Shown: positions 1 through 7,908 of the stretch, one piece after another | Position numbering within the stretch: the stretch's first letter is position 1 | Layout of the letters: the number at the start of each line of letters is the position of its first letter | NCBI GenBank assembly: GCA_965207025.1 | Contig: OZ242258.1 | Coordinates: 2,294,001 to 2,358,000 of the forward strand | Length of the DNA: 64,000 nt | Origin: Bin87 sp034423595 | Lineage (GTDB): Bacteria; Chloroflexota; Dehalococcoidia; Lucifugimonadales; UBA3495 | Direction: 5' to 3' | The notes under the pieces: generated by a model | The model's database searches: none | What the model saw: only the letters and a program-made list of their open reading frames with translations | What the model was told of the DNA's origin: nothing | Program-made: the position numbers and the translations under genes

Positions 1-1497
1 ACCGCGCGGCCTATTGGATGCTCCGATAGCTGCTCAGCCGACGCCGCGATAGCCAGTACCTCCGCCGAATCCGCGCCGTCGCCGGCAATCACATCCGTAA
101 CCTGCGGACGGCCAACAGTCAGCGTACCCGTCTTGTCCACCGCGACCACGCGCACCCGGTGCGCCGTTTCCAGCACGGCGGCGCTCCGAATCAGGATGCC
201 CCGCTCGGCGGCCTTGCCCACGCCTACGATGATTGCCGTCGGCGTCGCCAGACCCAGCGCGCAGGGACACGCGATGATGAACACCGCAACCAGCGTGAGC
301 ATGGCGTACTGCCACGCCGCTCCCGACAACGCCGGCGCCGGCCCCAGGAACAGCCAAACCACCGCGGCAGTCAGCGCGATCAGACCCACCGCCGGCACGA
401 ACCACGCCGATACGCGATCCGCCAGCCGCTGTACCGGGGTGGCGGAACCCTGGGCTTCCTCCACCAGGCGAATCACCCGGGCCAGAGTGGTATCCGCGCC
501 CACGCGGGTTGCACGCATGATGAAACCGCCGGTACCGTTCAGCGCGCCCGTGAGAACTGCGTCGCCGGGCGACTTTTCGGCTGGCATACTCTCACCCGTC
601 AACGCGGATTCGTCCACCTCGGTACTGCCGCTGATGATTTCGCCGTCCACTGGAACCTGTTCGCCGGGACGTACCGCCAGCGCGTCACCCACGGCAACCT
701 GATTTACGGCAACGTCGCTGATGGTCCCATCGTCCGACATCAGGTGCGCCACCTGCGGACGCAGATTCATGAGGCGGCCAATGGCGTCGGATGCGCGCGA
801 CAGCGCCCGCGCTTCCAGCCACCGACCCAGCAGGATCAAGGCGACGATGATAGCCGCCATGTCGAAATGCAGCTGATGCCCACCCTCCACCGTCATCACT
901 CTCCCCTCTGCTCCTGTCATTCCGGCGAAAGCCGGAATCCACATCAGCAGCACAATCACGGCGCTGTACCCATAGGCTACCGACGTCCCCAGCGCGATCA
1001 GGGTGTGCATATTGGGCTGCATCCGTCGCAGTCCGGCAAAGCCGGCCACGTAGAACGGCCAACCCGCCCACAACTGTACCGGCGTTGCCACCGCCCACAG
1101 CAGCAGCGGATACCACCATCGCGCCATCAACCCATCCGTCCAGGGCAGTGCCGGGAATCCGCCCAACAGCAGCAGAACGCCGCCGGCCATCGCCACCAGC
1201 ATCCGACGGAGCAGATCCCGCTCCTCTTCAGAACGGCCCGTATTTACGGGCGCGTTGGTGGCGTCGGTGTCCAGCCTGTAGCCAGCATCCGCGACCGCAC
1301 GGGCCAGCTCATCCAGCGGAGGTTCCGCAACGGCTACGTCGTCCAGGCTCACTGTGGCCCGCGCCGTGGCCAGGTTGATGGATACGTCCGCCACGCCGGG
1401 CACGGTGCGGATCGCCTCGCCCACGTGATGCACGCAGGCGGCGCAGGTCATCCCGGAGACCGGAATGATGAGCGTATCGGAATGTGATTGGACCATA
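1..1497 (-). CDS. copA: Copper-translocating P-type ATPase, 3' end beyond window
   Basis: P1B-type ATPase that exports Cu(I)/Ag(I) across the inner membrane. About 499 N-terminal residues are in the window and the reading frame runs open off the edge. Visible in order: an N-terminal heavy-metal domain with GMTCAAC at residues 15-21, transmembrane segments, the actuator loop TGES near residue 300, the membrane metal site CPCALG near 408, and the phosphorylation motif DKTGT near 452. CPC plus an HMA domain is the copper/silver signature. An odd in-frame insert, WIPAFAGMTG (bases 916-940), lies between two membrane segments and is a copy of an interspersed hairpin repeat. An extended -10 box ends seven bases before the ATG, so the mRNA is probably leaderless. 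Confidence 0.95.
916..940. repeat. Family A hairpin repeat inside copA
   Basis: The sequence ATTCCGGC-GAAA-GCCGGAAT forms an 8-bp stem closed by a GAAA loop. The same unit recurs near 13378, 27066, 28541, 40175 and 43049. Here it is translated in frame as part of the ATPase. Confidence 0.85.
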
Positions 1498-1504
1498 CAG
1501 CCCA

Positions 1505-1513
1505 ATTATAGCA
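1505..1513 (-). promoter_or_regulatory. Extended -10 promoter of copA
   Basis: On the minus strand the sequence reads TGCTATAAT, an extended -10 element with no good -35. Only seven bases separate it from the copA ATG at 1497, so transcription should start at or next to the start codon, giving a leaderless or near-leaderless mRNA. Confidence 0.6.
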
Positions 1514-1525
1514 ACACCACTACCC

Positions 1526-1551
1526 GCTCATCCTGAGCCTGTTGAAGGATG
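1526..1551. repeat. Family C hairpin repeat
   Basis: CTCATCCT and AGGATGAG flank an 11-base loop (gagcctgttga), giving an 8-bp hairpin. Related copies with the core CTGAGCCTGTCGAAGGA occur near 30569, 35690, 36718 and 37714. Confidence 0.8.
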
Positions 1552-1577
1552 AGCGTTCCCGCGAACGGGGAACCCCG

Positions 1578-2018
1578 CTACGCAGGCCGGAACATCGGCA
1601 GGGAGATGTTTTCGTCGATGTCCTCAAAGACGACCTCGACGGCCATCCCGCACTGCACCGAATCGGGCCGGATCTCACCCTCTGCGAACTCGATGCCCAC
1701 CAGCCACGTCGGCATGCGTGGCCCTTCCTCCAGTTCCACCACGGCCACGATGTAGGGCACCTTGTCCCGAAAGGCCGGTGTGGGTCCCCGGTGCACGATG
1801 GCGAAAGTGTGCAAGGTGCCGCGGCCGCTAGCCTGTATCCACTCGGTGTCGTTGCAGAAGCACCCGGGGAATGGGCAGAAGTCCCGGGGGTAGAAGTATG
1901 CCGCGCCGCCCTTTTTACAGCGGCGCAGCCACAACTCGTGGGCCTTGCACTTCTCCCAGTAGAAATCGGATTCCGGTTGCGGAACGGGCAGGGGAATCTG
2001 GGGGGCGGCGGTTGTCAT
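1578..2018 (-). CDS. DUF35 OB-fold / zinc-ribbon protein
   Basis: A 146-residue protein of the DUF35 (Zn-ribbon plus OB-fold) family. Members bind acyl-CoA or partner thiolases and acyl-CoA synthetases in lipid or side-chain degradation. The N-terminal part carries the SDFYWEKCKAHELWLRRC segment and CPFPGC, followed by the characteristic SGRGTLHTFAIVHR strand of the OB fold. Most relatives have two CxxC knuckles. Here the first is RCKKGG, so one ligand cysteine is missing and metal binding is doubtful. Shine-Dalgarno GGAG lies nine bases upstream. It is a single gene with no thiolase next to it; an acyl-CoA synthetase is encoded about 3.6 kb away on the same strand. Confidence 0.9.
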   Translation of the reverse strand: MTTAAPQIPLPVPQPESDFYWEKCKAHELWLRRCKKGGAAYFYPRDFCPFPGCFCNDTEWIQASGRGTLHTFAIVHRGPTPAFRDKVPYIVAVVELEEGPRMPTWLVGIEFAEGEIRPDSVQCGMAVEVVFEDIDENISLPMFRPA

Positions 2019-2477
2019 CTTGCAAATCTCCGGTTCAAGCGGTCAGCGGGCGCTGGCCCGTAAATCGACAGCAAGGATAGCGGCAGAGTGTTCCCAAAGC
2101 AAGCGGCAAACCGACGGTGGCGCTTTTTTGGAAATCCCGCTCATTTCGGTTCATTTGAGTAGCGGATTGGGGCGGGACGTGGGGGTAAATGGGGGCGGCG
2201 AAAACGGTTTTGGGGGCGATAATGACGGTTTTGGCGGGCCGGTGGGAGGGTTTGGGTGAGCGGTGTTTGGGATGGCTCGTGATTGTCTGAATCAGGATTA
2301 TCGAGATTAGAGGATTTTCAGGAGGGGTTCCGGTTATTTCGATTGGGGCGATTGGACGGTTAGGTTAAATGGTACGGATGGATGGAGGGTTAGAGCAAGG
2401 CGAAAGTGTCATTGGGTAGCGGCGTCGGCGATGGCGAAAAGGTCCCGGGAATCCGGATATCGCCCCTTCCCGTGTTG
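2019..2477. other. 459-bp intergenic gap, G-rich stretch
   Basis: No convincing gene. Bases 2160-2270 are a G-rich low-complexity run on the + strand (GGGGGCGG and GGTTTTGG blocks). Bases 2283-2325 contain a degenerate copy of the family F repeat (core AATCCTGATTCTGACAATCC, here on the opposite strand). Confidence 0.5.
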
Positions 2478-2915
2478 TCAAACCAAATGGACGATTTGAA
2501 CGTCGCCCCAATGCCTTTGCAGGTGCTCAGCGACCAGCCGACGGTGGCAACGTTCAGCAGTGGGTTCGCTGCACAGCAGGCAACTGTCGGCGATTATATC
2601 CCGGGGAATGGCGGCGTGAATGAGCCGGCGCTCAATCTGGCGCGTGAATATGGGCACATACTCATCCCAAGTGATCTCCTTCTTGCGGTAAGCGTCCAGG
2701 AGTTCATCCGTAGGAGCCAGCCGGGGCAGGTGTATGTAGTCCATGCCGCAAAGCTCGCGCAGAAACCACGCCAGATCGTCCTTCTTGGAGAATCCAGCGA
2801 GACCGGAGGTGTTGCGCCGCCGAATGTCCACCACCCGGCGCGCTCCCGATTCATGCAGCAACCCAAAGAACCGCTCCGCCGACTTGCGGGTGAAACCGAT
2901 GGTGTAGAGCTTCAT
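2478..2915 (-). CDS. DUF488 family protein (second copy of pair)
   Basis: 145-residue DUF488 protein. It opens with the family signature MKLYTIGFTRKSAE and ends with LLCSEPTAERCHRR, the conserved cysteine/histidine motif. DUF488 has no settled biochemical role; it has a Rossmann-like fold and has been discussed as a possible nucleotide-linked sensor or effector in conflict systems. The start at 2915 is chosen because its ATG overlaps the TGA of the upstream DUF488 gene (ATGA), showing translational coupling. A longer start at 2930 is possible. It is the last gene of a six-gene operon. Confidence 0.88.
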   Translation of the reverse strand: MKLYTIGFTRKSAERFFGLLHESGARRVVDIRRRNTSGLAGFSKKDDLAWFLRELCGMDYIHLPRLAPTDELLDAYRKKEITWDEYVPIFTRQIERRLIHAAIPRDIIADSCLLCSEPTAERCHRRLVAEHLQRHWGDVQIVHLV

Positions 2916-3547
2916 AGCGCGGCGTCCCATTCGTCCCGCGCGGCCTGCGGCTGCTCGCCGACATAGGCGAACTTGCGGGCCTGACGCTCCAGGGCCTCCA
3001 CAACTACGTCCTCGCGGGTACGGAACATATCCCCGTTGGGCGGCAGTTTGTGAACTTCCACCAGCCGCGTCATGGCGTCGCCGTGGGATTCCAGCGCGCC
3101 GTCAGCCAGGATGTGCTGTACGGCAACGCCGCGCTCGGCCAACGCGCGGGCCACCAACAGAGCGCGGTGGCACTCCAGCGGTTCCTTTTCCGTGCAGAGC
3201 AGTGCTACACAGCGCTCGTCTGCGGCACGGATGATGCTTCGGATACCGTCGTCAAACTGCATGGTTTCGGCCACACGGTCGTACTGAACGCGGCCATCGG
3301 TGTCGTAGCAGGAACGGGCGGGCGGGCGGCCGCCCAGTTCACCGCCCAGATAGGCGTAGGCGATGCCGATGTCGTCAAGCGCCTGTTGCAGAGGTTCGTA
3401 GTTGAAGTGCGGCGTGTAACGGCTGTACGGAGCGGAACGAACGTCGGCAACTTCGTCGATGCCGTGACGGAGCAACAGGTTGATGAACGTTTCGGGCGGG
3501 TGGTTGGAATGGCCTACGGTGAAGACCGGGTATAAGGACTGGCTCAA
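2912..3547 (-). CDS. DUF488 family protein (first copy of pair)
   Basis: 211-residue DUF488 protein, longer than its downstream partner. Motifs seen: FTVGHSNHPPETF at the start, DVRSAPYSRYTPHF near residue 36, YLGGELGGRP near 66, and LLCTEKEPLECHR near 116. The C-terminal extension (about residues 150-211) is absent from the shorter partner. The two copies differ enough that they are old paralogues, not a recent duplication. It lies 14 bp after the dual-OB-like gene and overlaps the next DUF488 gene by four bases, so it is expected to be co-produced with both. Function is unknown. Confidence 0.9.
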   Translation of the reverse strand: MSQSLYPVFTVGHSNHPPETFINLLLRHGIDEVADVRSAPYSRYTPHFNYEPLQQALDDIGIAYAYLGGELGGRPPARSCYDTDGRVQYDRVAETMQFDDGIRSIIRAADERCVALLCTEKEPLECHRALLVARALAERGVAVQHILADGALESHGDAMTRLVEVHKLPPNGDMFRTREDVVVEALERQARKFAYVGEQPQAARDEWDAAL

Positions 3548-3561
3548 TATGGGATTCTCCG

Positions 3562-4248
3562 TCAGGGTCTGATGATGGTGGCGATTAGTTTGTAGGCGTG
3601 GCCCTCAAAGGGTTCGCCGAGGCTCACGGTAAGGTATCTTACGCCGACAGTGTACTCGCCATACGCCAATTCCACCGAGCCACTTTCGCTTTCGGGATCG
3701 GTGATACGGAAGCAGTACTCCTCGCCATGATAGTCGAAACTGCCCCGCAGTATGGGGTAATCGGCGCTGGGCCGCAGCGGTTCGGATACGGATACGGTCA
3801 GTGCATCAACTCGTATCAGGCGCAAGGAGTTGTCAAGGCCAGTGGCGGAGTCAGTGGGAACCCGGTCGTTGCGTCCGCTGGGGGCGCTATGCCCGTTTAT
3901 CCAGAGCGGCTCGTCCCGATCAATCATGGTGCATAGATGATCCCATGTCATCTGCCCTGCCTTGGTCCATTGCTGATAGGGATCGAGCAGCCAGTTTTCC
4001 CGCTGGTAGGTTTTGGGGCGAGGGTTTAGTAGCGGTACTTCGATTACATCGAGAATTTGCGGGTCGCCGCCATCGGGATAGCAGCGTTCCTGCGGCGACA
4101 CTTCCTCATCATGCCGAGCGCTTACGGGGCGAATCCAGCCGCCGACACGATCGTCAGGCAACAACTCCTTGCCGGCGACGCAACGTCCGCCGAGCTTACG
4201 GGAATTGGCAAGGCAGACGATGCGCTTGTTGGTGGGAACGGCAGACAT
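3562..4248 (-). CDS. Dual OB-fold-like protein of unknown function
   Basis: 228 residues with no membrane segment or signal peptide. It begins KRIVCLANSRKLGGRCVAGKE and contains GGWIRPVSARH near residue 36; the C-terminal half is beta-rich (DYHGEEYCFRITDPE). From memory this resembles the dual-OB (DuOB) domain described in computational surveys of nucleotide-centred conflict systems, where it occurs next to DUF488. That link is a recollection and not a search result. The stop of the 72-aa gene upstream lies three bases before this start, and the DUF488 pair follows. No catalytic residues could be assigned. Confidence 0.7.
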   Translation of the reverse strand: MSAVPTNKRIVCLANSRKLGGRCVAGKELLPDDRVGGWIRPVSARHDEEVSPQERCYPDGGDPQILDVIEVPLLNPRPKTYQRENWLLDPYQQWTKAGQMTWDHLCTMIDRDEPLWINGHSAPSGRNDRVPTDSATGLDNSLRLIRVDALTVSVSEPLRPSADYPILRGSFDYHGEEYCFRITDPESESGSVELAYGEYTVGVRYLTVSLGEPFEGHAYKLIATIIRP

Positions 4249-4251
4249 ATG

Positions 4252-4470
4252 TCAGGCTGCCGCGTGGGACTGCCCCTGCGCGTCGCGAGTGGATTCGGCG
4301 GCCTCGAAGCAGGACGCCGGATAAAGGTAATCCTCTTCCGTCTCGTCAATGACGCGAATGAGACCGTGCTGCGAGGCTTCTTCGTCCGGTATCGTGCGAT
4401 AAGTTTTTTGCACTATCAGTGAGGCTTGATACCCGTCGCTGTTGATGCAGATTACTTTTTCCGTATCCAT
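4252..4470 (-). CDS. Conserved small protein, 72 aa
   Basis: A small soluble acidic protein starting MDTEKVICINSDGYQASLIV and containing RVIDETEEDYLYPASCFE. I recognise the pattern (a short beta-rich protein with a D-E-x-E-D-Y-L-Y-P motif) as a recurrent hypothetical family in cyanobacteria and Chloroflexi, without a known role. It lies five bases after the 78-aa gene and three bases before the dual-OB-like gene, which makes it an integral part of the operon. The C-terminal tail after residue 60 is polar and probably disordered. Confidence 0.75.
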   Translation of the reverse strand: MDTEKVICINSDGYQASLIVQKTYRTIPDEEASQHGLIRVIDETEEDYLYPASCFEAAESTRDAQGQSHAAA

Positions 4471-4475
4471 ATCAC

Positions 4476-4712
4476 TTATCTCAGGATGCGCTTGATTTTG
4501 ATTTCTTTCCTACCCACGCCGTGCGCTTCGTACCAGTGGATTTCGGCTCGCTCGATTATACCATCGGGCAGTGTGACGAGAGCGAAACCTTTCAGCTTGC
4601 GCCATCTACCGGGGCCATACAGGGCAATTAAGCGGTCATGCTCCCTTATTGAGCCGCCAACTGCGATAGTCTCAATGCGTTCGATACGGCCATGAATACT
4701 CGACGGAGTCAT
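4476..4712 (-). CDS. Conserved small basic protein, 78 aa
   Basis: Small basic protein. Visible segments are RWRKLKGFALVTLPDG and ERAEIHWYEAHGVGRKEIK, which I recognise as a recurrent hypothetical family usually encoded beside other small proteins of mobile or conflict regions. The ATG at 4712 overlaps the TGA of the TrpF-like gene (ATGA), so it is translationally coupled to that gene. With many Lys/Arg and few acidic residues it could bind nucleic acid, but that is a guess. No known domain is identified. Confidence 0.72.
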   Translation of the reverse strand: MTPSSIHGRIERIETIAVGGSIREHDRLIALYGPGRWRKLKGFALVTLPDGIIERAEIHWYEAHGVGRKEIKIKRILR

Positions 4713-5470
4713 TTTAGTAGTTCTATCGCCGCCGCCAGGTACGCCACCGCTGCCCCAACCTCCAACTGGTCATCCCCATCCCGCAGCCGTCCCTCGGCGT
4801 CGATGCTGACGTGGCTCCACCGAGGCAGCAAAGGCGACAGCAACTCCTCGATGTTGTCGGCGCACAACCCGCCGGCTACCACCAACCCCAACTCCGGCGC
4901 GGCGTCCGCGATGGCCGCCAGGTATTCAGCAGAACGGGCCGCGTCCAGCGGCAGCCCCAAGCCCTCCGAAGCATCCACCAGCACGTCGGTTACGATGCCG
5001 ACGTACTCGGCGCAGCGTTGGGCGAGCCTGTCGGGATCGCCGTCCACGGACGCCATCGCCTCGCGCCCGGCTTGCAGGACAATGCGTCGTGGCCGCGAAC
5101 GCTCCCGGTATTCGACCAACGCCGCCGGATCGGGCCAGGGGACGCCGCGGGTGGCGTTGATCTGGACGCCGTGACAATTTGAGCCGCCAACCTCCGTGGC
5201 GCGCGCCAGCGCATCCACGAGGTTCGCCCCCGGCTGGGGTCGGTAGTGGACCAGGTTTACGCAGCGCGGGTCGTCGGAGAAGATGCCGGCGATGGCATCG
5301 GGATGTGGGCAGCGGTTGGGCGCGTCGCTGGACTCGCCGGTCAGCAGGGCGTTGCTGAGCAGCACGCCGCACATGAGCAATCGCTCCGGCGCGTCCGGCA
5401 GCGACGCGAGAACGGCGGCGACTTCGACGGGAGAGGTAAATCCGGTGATGCCGATATATGGTGTCATCAT
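4709..5470 (-). CDS. TrpF-like (phosphoribosylanthranilate isomerase-like) barrel protein
   Basis: 253-residue protein with the outline of a TrpF-type TIM barrel: IGITGFTSPVEVAAVL at the N terminus, GGSNCHGVQINA in the middle (compare HGxQLHG of TrpF), and LVVAGGLCADNIEELL then VSIDAEGRLRDG near the C terminus (compare AGGLxPxNV and DxSSGVE). The catalytic details differ: no KxCG motif is present at the start and no SSGVE at the end, so it is unlikely to be the tryptophan enzyme and no trp genes are nearby. It heads a tight six-gene operon and overlaps the next gene by four bases. Another start codon (5467) lies immediately downstream. Confidence 0.75.
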   Translation of the reverse strand: MMTPYIGITGFTSPVEVAAVLASLPDAPERLLMCGVLLSNALLTGESSDAPNRCPHPDAIAGIFSDDPRCVNLVHYRPQPGANLVDALARATEVGGSNCHGVQINATRGVPWPDPAALVEYRERSRPRRIVLQAGREAMASVDGDPDRLAQRCAEYVGIVTDVLVDASEGLGLPLDAARSAEYLAAIADAAPELGLVVAGGLCADNIEELLSPLLPRWSHVSIDAEGRLRDGDDQLEVGAAVAYLAAAIELLK

Positions 5471-5483
5471 GCAGCAACCATCC

Positions 5484-5577
5484 TGTCATTGCGAGGAGCG
5501 TAGCGACGTGGCAATCTGGCCGCGTTGAGCGAAGTCGGCACCGGGAACGAGATTGCCGCGCTGCGCTCGCAATGACA
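5484..5577. repeat. Family B repeats, inverted pair
   Basis: Two copies of the unit with termini ATTGC and GCAAT (core GCGAGGAGCGTAGCGACG) lie head to head, at 5484-5517 and inverted at 5550-5577. They fill the gap between the TrpF-like gene and the acyl-CoA synthetase. Confidence 0.8.
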
Positions 5578-5582
5578 ACTCT

Positions 5583-7217
5583 CTAGTCGGCCAGTCCCAA
5601 CTGCTCGGCGGCCATCTGGCGCAGCAGGTATTTTTGCACCTTGCCGCTGGAGGTCATGGGGTAATCATCAACCACCAACAAGTGGCGCGGAATCTTGAAG
5701 CTGGCCATCTTGCCCCGGCAGAACGTGTCCAGGTCAGCATCGGTGATGATCTGGCCCGGCTCGACGACCACGCAGGCGCAGGCCACCTCGGCCAGGCGAG
5801 GGTCGGGCACGCCGATGACCTGCGCCTTACTGATGGCCGGGTGTTCCAGCAGGAACGCCTCCACCTCGGTGGGATCAACGTTCTCGCCGCCCACCTTCAG
5901 CATATCCTTGTACCGCCCCAGGAAACGAACGCTGCCGTCGTCGCGGATGGTCGCCACGTCGCCGGTGTGGAACCAGCCGTCGCCGTCAATCGCCTCCGCC
6001 GTAGCCTCGGGACGCTTGTAATACCCCTGCATGGTGGCGTAGCCGCGCACGCACAACTCGCCCATGGTGGACGGGGCCAGTTCGTCGCCGGTGTCGGGGT
6101 CGATGACCTTGAACTCGTAGCCGGGCAGCGGGTGGCCGCTCTCCACGCAGCGGTCGTCAGTGGGCGCGTCCAGGAAGGTGCGGGTCGCGCCGACGCCCAC
6201 CTCGGTCATGCCCCACGCGGAGAGGGTCGGACAGAATTTCTCCTGCGCCAGCCGGGCCACGGGTTCGCTGCTCGCCATGCCCACTGCGAGCAGGATGGTG
6301 CGGAGACTGCTGCGGTCGGTGCGGTCAACGTCGGGGTGATGGCACAGGTCATAGAAGTGGGCATCGAAGCCGTCCATCACGGTGGCCTTTTCGGACTCGA
6401 TCAGCCGCAGCGTCTCGCCGGCGTCGAACATGGTGGTGAGGACGACGCGCGCGCCCGTAACCCAGGACATCAGCGGCCCCTCGTACAGGCCGAAGCAGTG
6501 GAACAGGGGCAGGTACATCAGGATGACGTCGCGGGAGGACATGCCCATGCGGTTGGCGGCATCCGTGATGGTGCGAATGGGGTTGTGGCAGTGCATCACG
6601 CCCTTGGGGAATCCGGTGGTGCCGGAGGTGTACATCAGCAGGAACGTGTCGTCGGGGCTGACGCTGGCCTCTCGCTGCGCCAGTTCGCTGGCGGGAGCCT
6701 CGTCAGCGCCGGCGACCAATGCGTCCCAGCTGATGACGCCGGCCGGCCGCTCCTCACCCACGATGATGACGTTGCGCAACGCCGGAAAGGCGGCGGGCCG
6801 CAGATTGACAGCGTCGCCGTCGTCAACCTCCGGCGCCACTTCCCGGAGCATGTCCAGGTAGTTCACCGGGCCGGACTTGTCCATCAGGATGAGCGCGGCG
6901 GAATCGGAGTGGTTGACCAGATACTCCATGTCCTGAGTGCGGAAGCGGGTGTTGATGGGCACCAGGATGGCACCAATCTTGGCAACGGCCCCAAACAGAA
7001 ACAGCCACTCCGCCCGGTTGGGCATCCAGATGGATACCTTGTCGCCGGGCCGGATGCCCAGGTTGATCAGGGCGCGTGCAACGCGGTCCACCTCATCGCG
7101 AAATTCGTCAAAGGTCCAGCGCTGCCCCTCGTACATCAGAGCCTCGCGAGGGCCGAAACGGTCGGCGGCCTGGTTGAGCAGGTCGCCGAGGGTCTGCTTG
7201 TCAAACCAGTCGGGCAT
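5583..7217 (-). CDS. Class I adenylate-forming acyl-CoA synthetase
   Basis: 544-residue ANL-family ligase that adenylates a carboxylic acid and transfers the acyl group to CoA. The P-loop YTSGTTGFPKG lies near residue 200, GWFHTGD in the hinge region, GRYKDMLKVGGENV in the C-terminal domain, and the catalytic lysine in SSGKVQKYLLR at the C-terminal end. The acyl substrate is not predictable by eye; a medium- or long-chain fatty or aromatic acid is likely. The start at 7217 is preferred because AGGAGG lies eight bases upstream. The longer reading frame to 7292 would overlap hicA and has no such site. It lies downstream of hicBA on the same strand. Confidence 0.93.
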   Translation of the reverse strand: MPDWFDKQTLGDLLNQAADRFGPREALMYEGQRWTFDEFRDEVDRVARALINLGIRPGDKVSIWMPNRAEWLFLFGAVAKIGAILVPINTRFRTQDMEYLVNHSDSAALILMDKSGPVNYLDMLREVAPEVDDGDAVNLRPAAFPALRNVIIVGEERPAGVISWDALVAGADEAPASELAQREASVSPDDTFLLMYTSGTTGFPKGVMHCHNPIRTITDAANRMGMSSRDVILMYLPLFHCFGLYEGPLMSWVTGARVVLTTMFDAGETLRLIESEKATVMDGFDAHFYDLCHHPDVDRTDRSSLRTILLAVGMASSEPVARLAQEKFCPTLSAWGMTEVGVGATRTFLDAPTDDRCVESGHPLPGYEFKVIDPDTGDELAPSTMGELCVRGYATMQGYYKRPEATAEAIDGDGWFHTGDVATIRDDGSVRFLGRYKDMLKVGGENVDPTEVEAFLLEHPAISKAQVIGVPDPRLAEVACACVVVEPGQIITDADLDTFCRGKMASFKIPRHLLVVDDYPMTSSGKVQKYLLRQMAAEQLGLAD

Positions 7218-7252
7218 GAGTGGGGCCTCCTGTTTCATCCCAAATCGAGCAA

Positions 7253-7507
7253 TCAGATTAGCCTCAGCCGCTCCAAGTCTGATTCCGTCCAACGAGTTCC
7301 GCTCAGTACGCTCTGTGGCGTTCCCAGCGGCAATGTATCGTTGGAGCGATGATAATGTATAACAGTGCGCCGACCGTCGGGGTGCCGGTAAACTCGTGAA
7401 GAGCCTCGGGTGCGTCGGTAAGAGAAACCGTCCCTTTCCAGGGCGCGAACCAACTCACGAACCGGGGTATTCCTGAGTTGCCGCGCCAGGTCTTGAGGTT
7501 GACTCAT
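7253..7507 (-). CDS. hicA: HicA-family toxin, atypical active-site motif
   Basis: 84-residue protein of the HicA mRNA-interferase fold (double-stranded RNA-binding-like). It shows the family order: LVRALERDGFSYRRTRG, then VYRHPDGRRTVIHYH, then the proline/leucine-rich turn. In typical HicA the segment reads GSH, with the histidine needed for RNA cleavage. Here the codons give GSS (near residue 37), so the catalytic histidine is missing, although other histidines follow (YRH, IHYH). The ATG overlaps the hicB stop (ATGA), so the order is antitoxin first. Activity is uncertain; it may be an inactivated toxin kept with its antitoxin. Confidence 0.85.
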   Translation of the reverse strand: MSQPQDLARQLRNTPVRELVRALERDGFSYRRTRGSSRVYRHPDGRRTVIHYHRSNDTLPLGTPQSVLSGTRWTESDLERLRLI

Positions 7508-7725
7508 ACACTGCCGATGGGCTTCTTGATGGTCAACTCGACCTCTGACGAATCGGCCTCGCCTGCATCAACCATATCTTCAAGATACGCGGCGGCGGCT
7601 TCTTCCAGACCGAGCAGCGCTTCGTCCTTCGAATATCCCCAAGCCGAGCAGCCCGGCAATTCCTCGATCCAGGCGCTCCAGCGGCCATCGTCGTCCGGTT
7701 CAACTCGTGCCTGGTACGCGCGCAT
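7504..7725 (-). CDS. hicB: HicB-family antitoxin
   Basis: 73-residue partial-RNase-H-fold antitoxin. It starts MRAYQARVEPDDDGRWSAWI and contains ELPGCSAWGYSKDEALLGLEEA, the typical HicB core (LPGCxxxGxTxEEALxNxxEA). No C-terminal DNA-binding helix-turn-helix is visible after the core, so it belongs to the short HicB class. The start at 7725 is chosen because AGGAG lies about nine bases upstream; an in-frame ATG at 7761 would lengthen it to 85 residues. It is coupled to hicA through a four-base overlap. A TATAAT box at 7769-7774 could be its promoter. Confidence 0.87.
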   Translation of the reverse strand: MRAYQARVEPDDDGRWSAWIEELPGCSAWGYSKDEALLGLEEAAAAYLEDMVDAGEADSSEVELTIKKPIGSV

Positions 7726-7761
7726 CTCCCTAACTCCTGATACGATGTCCAAAGTCCACAA

Positions 7762-7836
7762 CTAGGCAATTATACCCGCCGGCCCCAACGGCACCAGCGC
7801 ACCGTTCACGCAGCGGGCTTTTTTGGTTTTGAGCAT
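7762..7836 (-). CDS. 24-residue mini-gene, DUF104-antitoxin-like N terminus
   Basis: Too short for ordinary gene callers, but it has a strong GGAGG seven bases before the ATG. The product MLKTKKARCVNGALVPLGPA matches the first strand of DUF104-type antitoxins (pattern KTIxAxYENGVLxPLEPL) and then stops. It is probably a truncated antitoxin remnant or a leader peptide for hicBA, which lies immediately downstream on the same strand. Confidence 0.4.
   Translation of the reverse strand: MLKTKKARCVNGALVPLGPAGIIA
7769..7774 (-). promoter_or_regulatory. TATAAT box upstream of hicB
   Basis: A perfect TATAAT on the minus strand lies 43 bases before the hicB start. It overlaps the 3' end of the mini-gene. 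No good -35 is visible. Confidence 0.4.
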
Positions 7837-7877
7837 GGTGGGCCTCCCCGACCGGAATTGTTTGCGGATGCATTGTT

Positions 7878-7883
7878 ATTGTA
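7878..7883 (-). promoter_or_regulatory. -10-like box before the mini-gene/hicBA
   Basis: GGCTACAAT on the minus strand resembles the TGCTAYAAT elements elsewhere in the window. It lies about 41 bases before the mini-gene start at 7836. Confidence 0.35.
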
Positions 7884-7908
7884 GCCTATGCCACGCTGGC
7901 CATTAGTG

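Noticed and set aside
159..1487. 442-aa open frame on the + strand over copA
   Set aside because: It is the shadow of the P-type ATPase on the opposite strand, which has every catalytic motif.
5553..7352. 599-aa + strand frame opposite the acyl-CoA synthetase
   Set aside because: Low-complexity His/Val/Gly-rich translation with no domains; the minus-strand gene has all ANL motifs.
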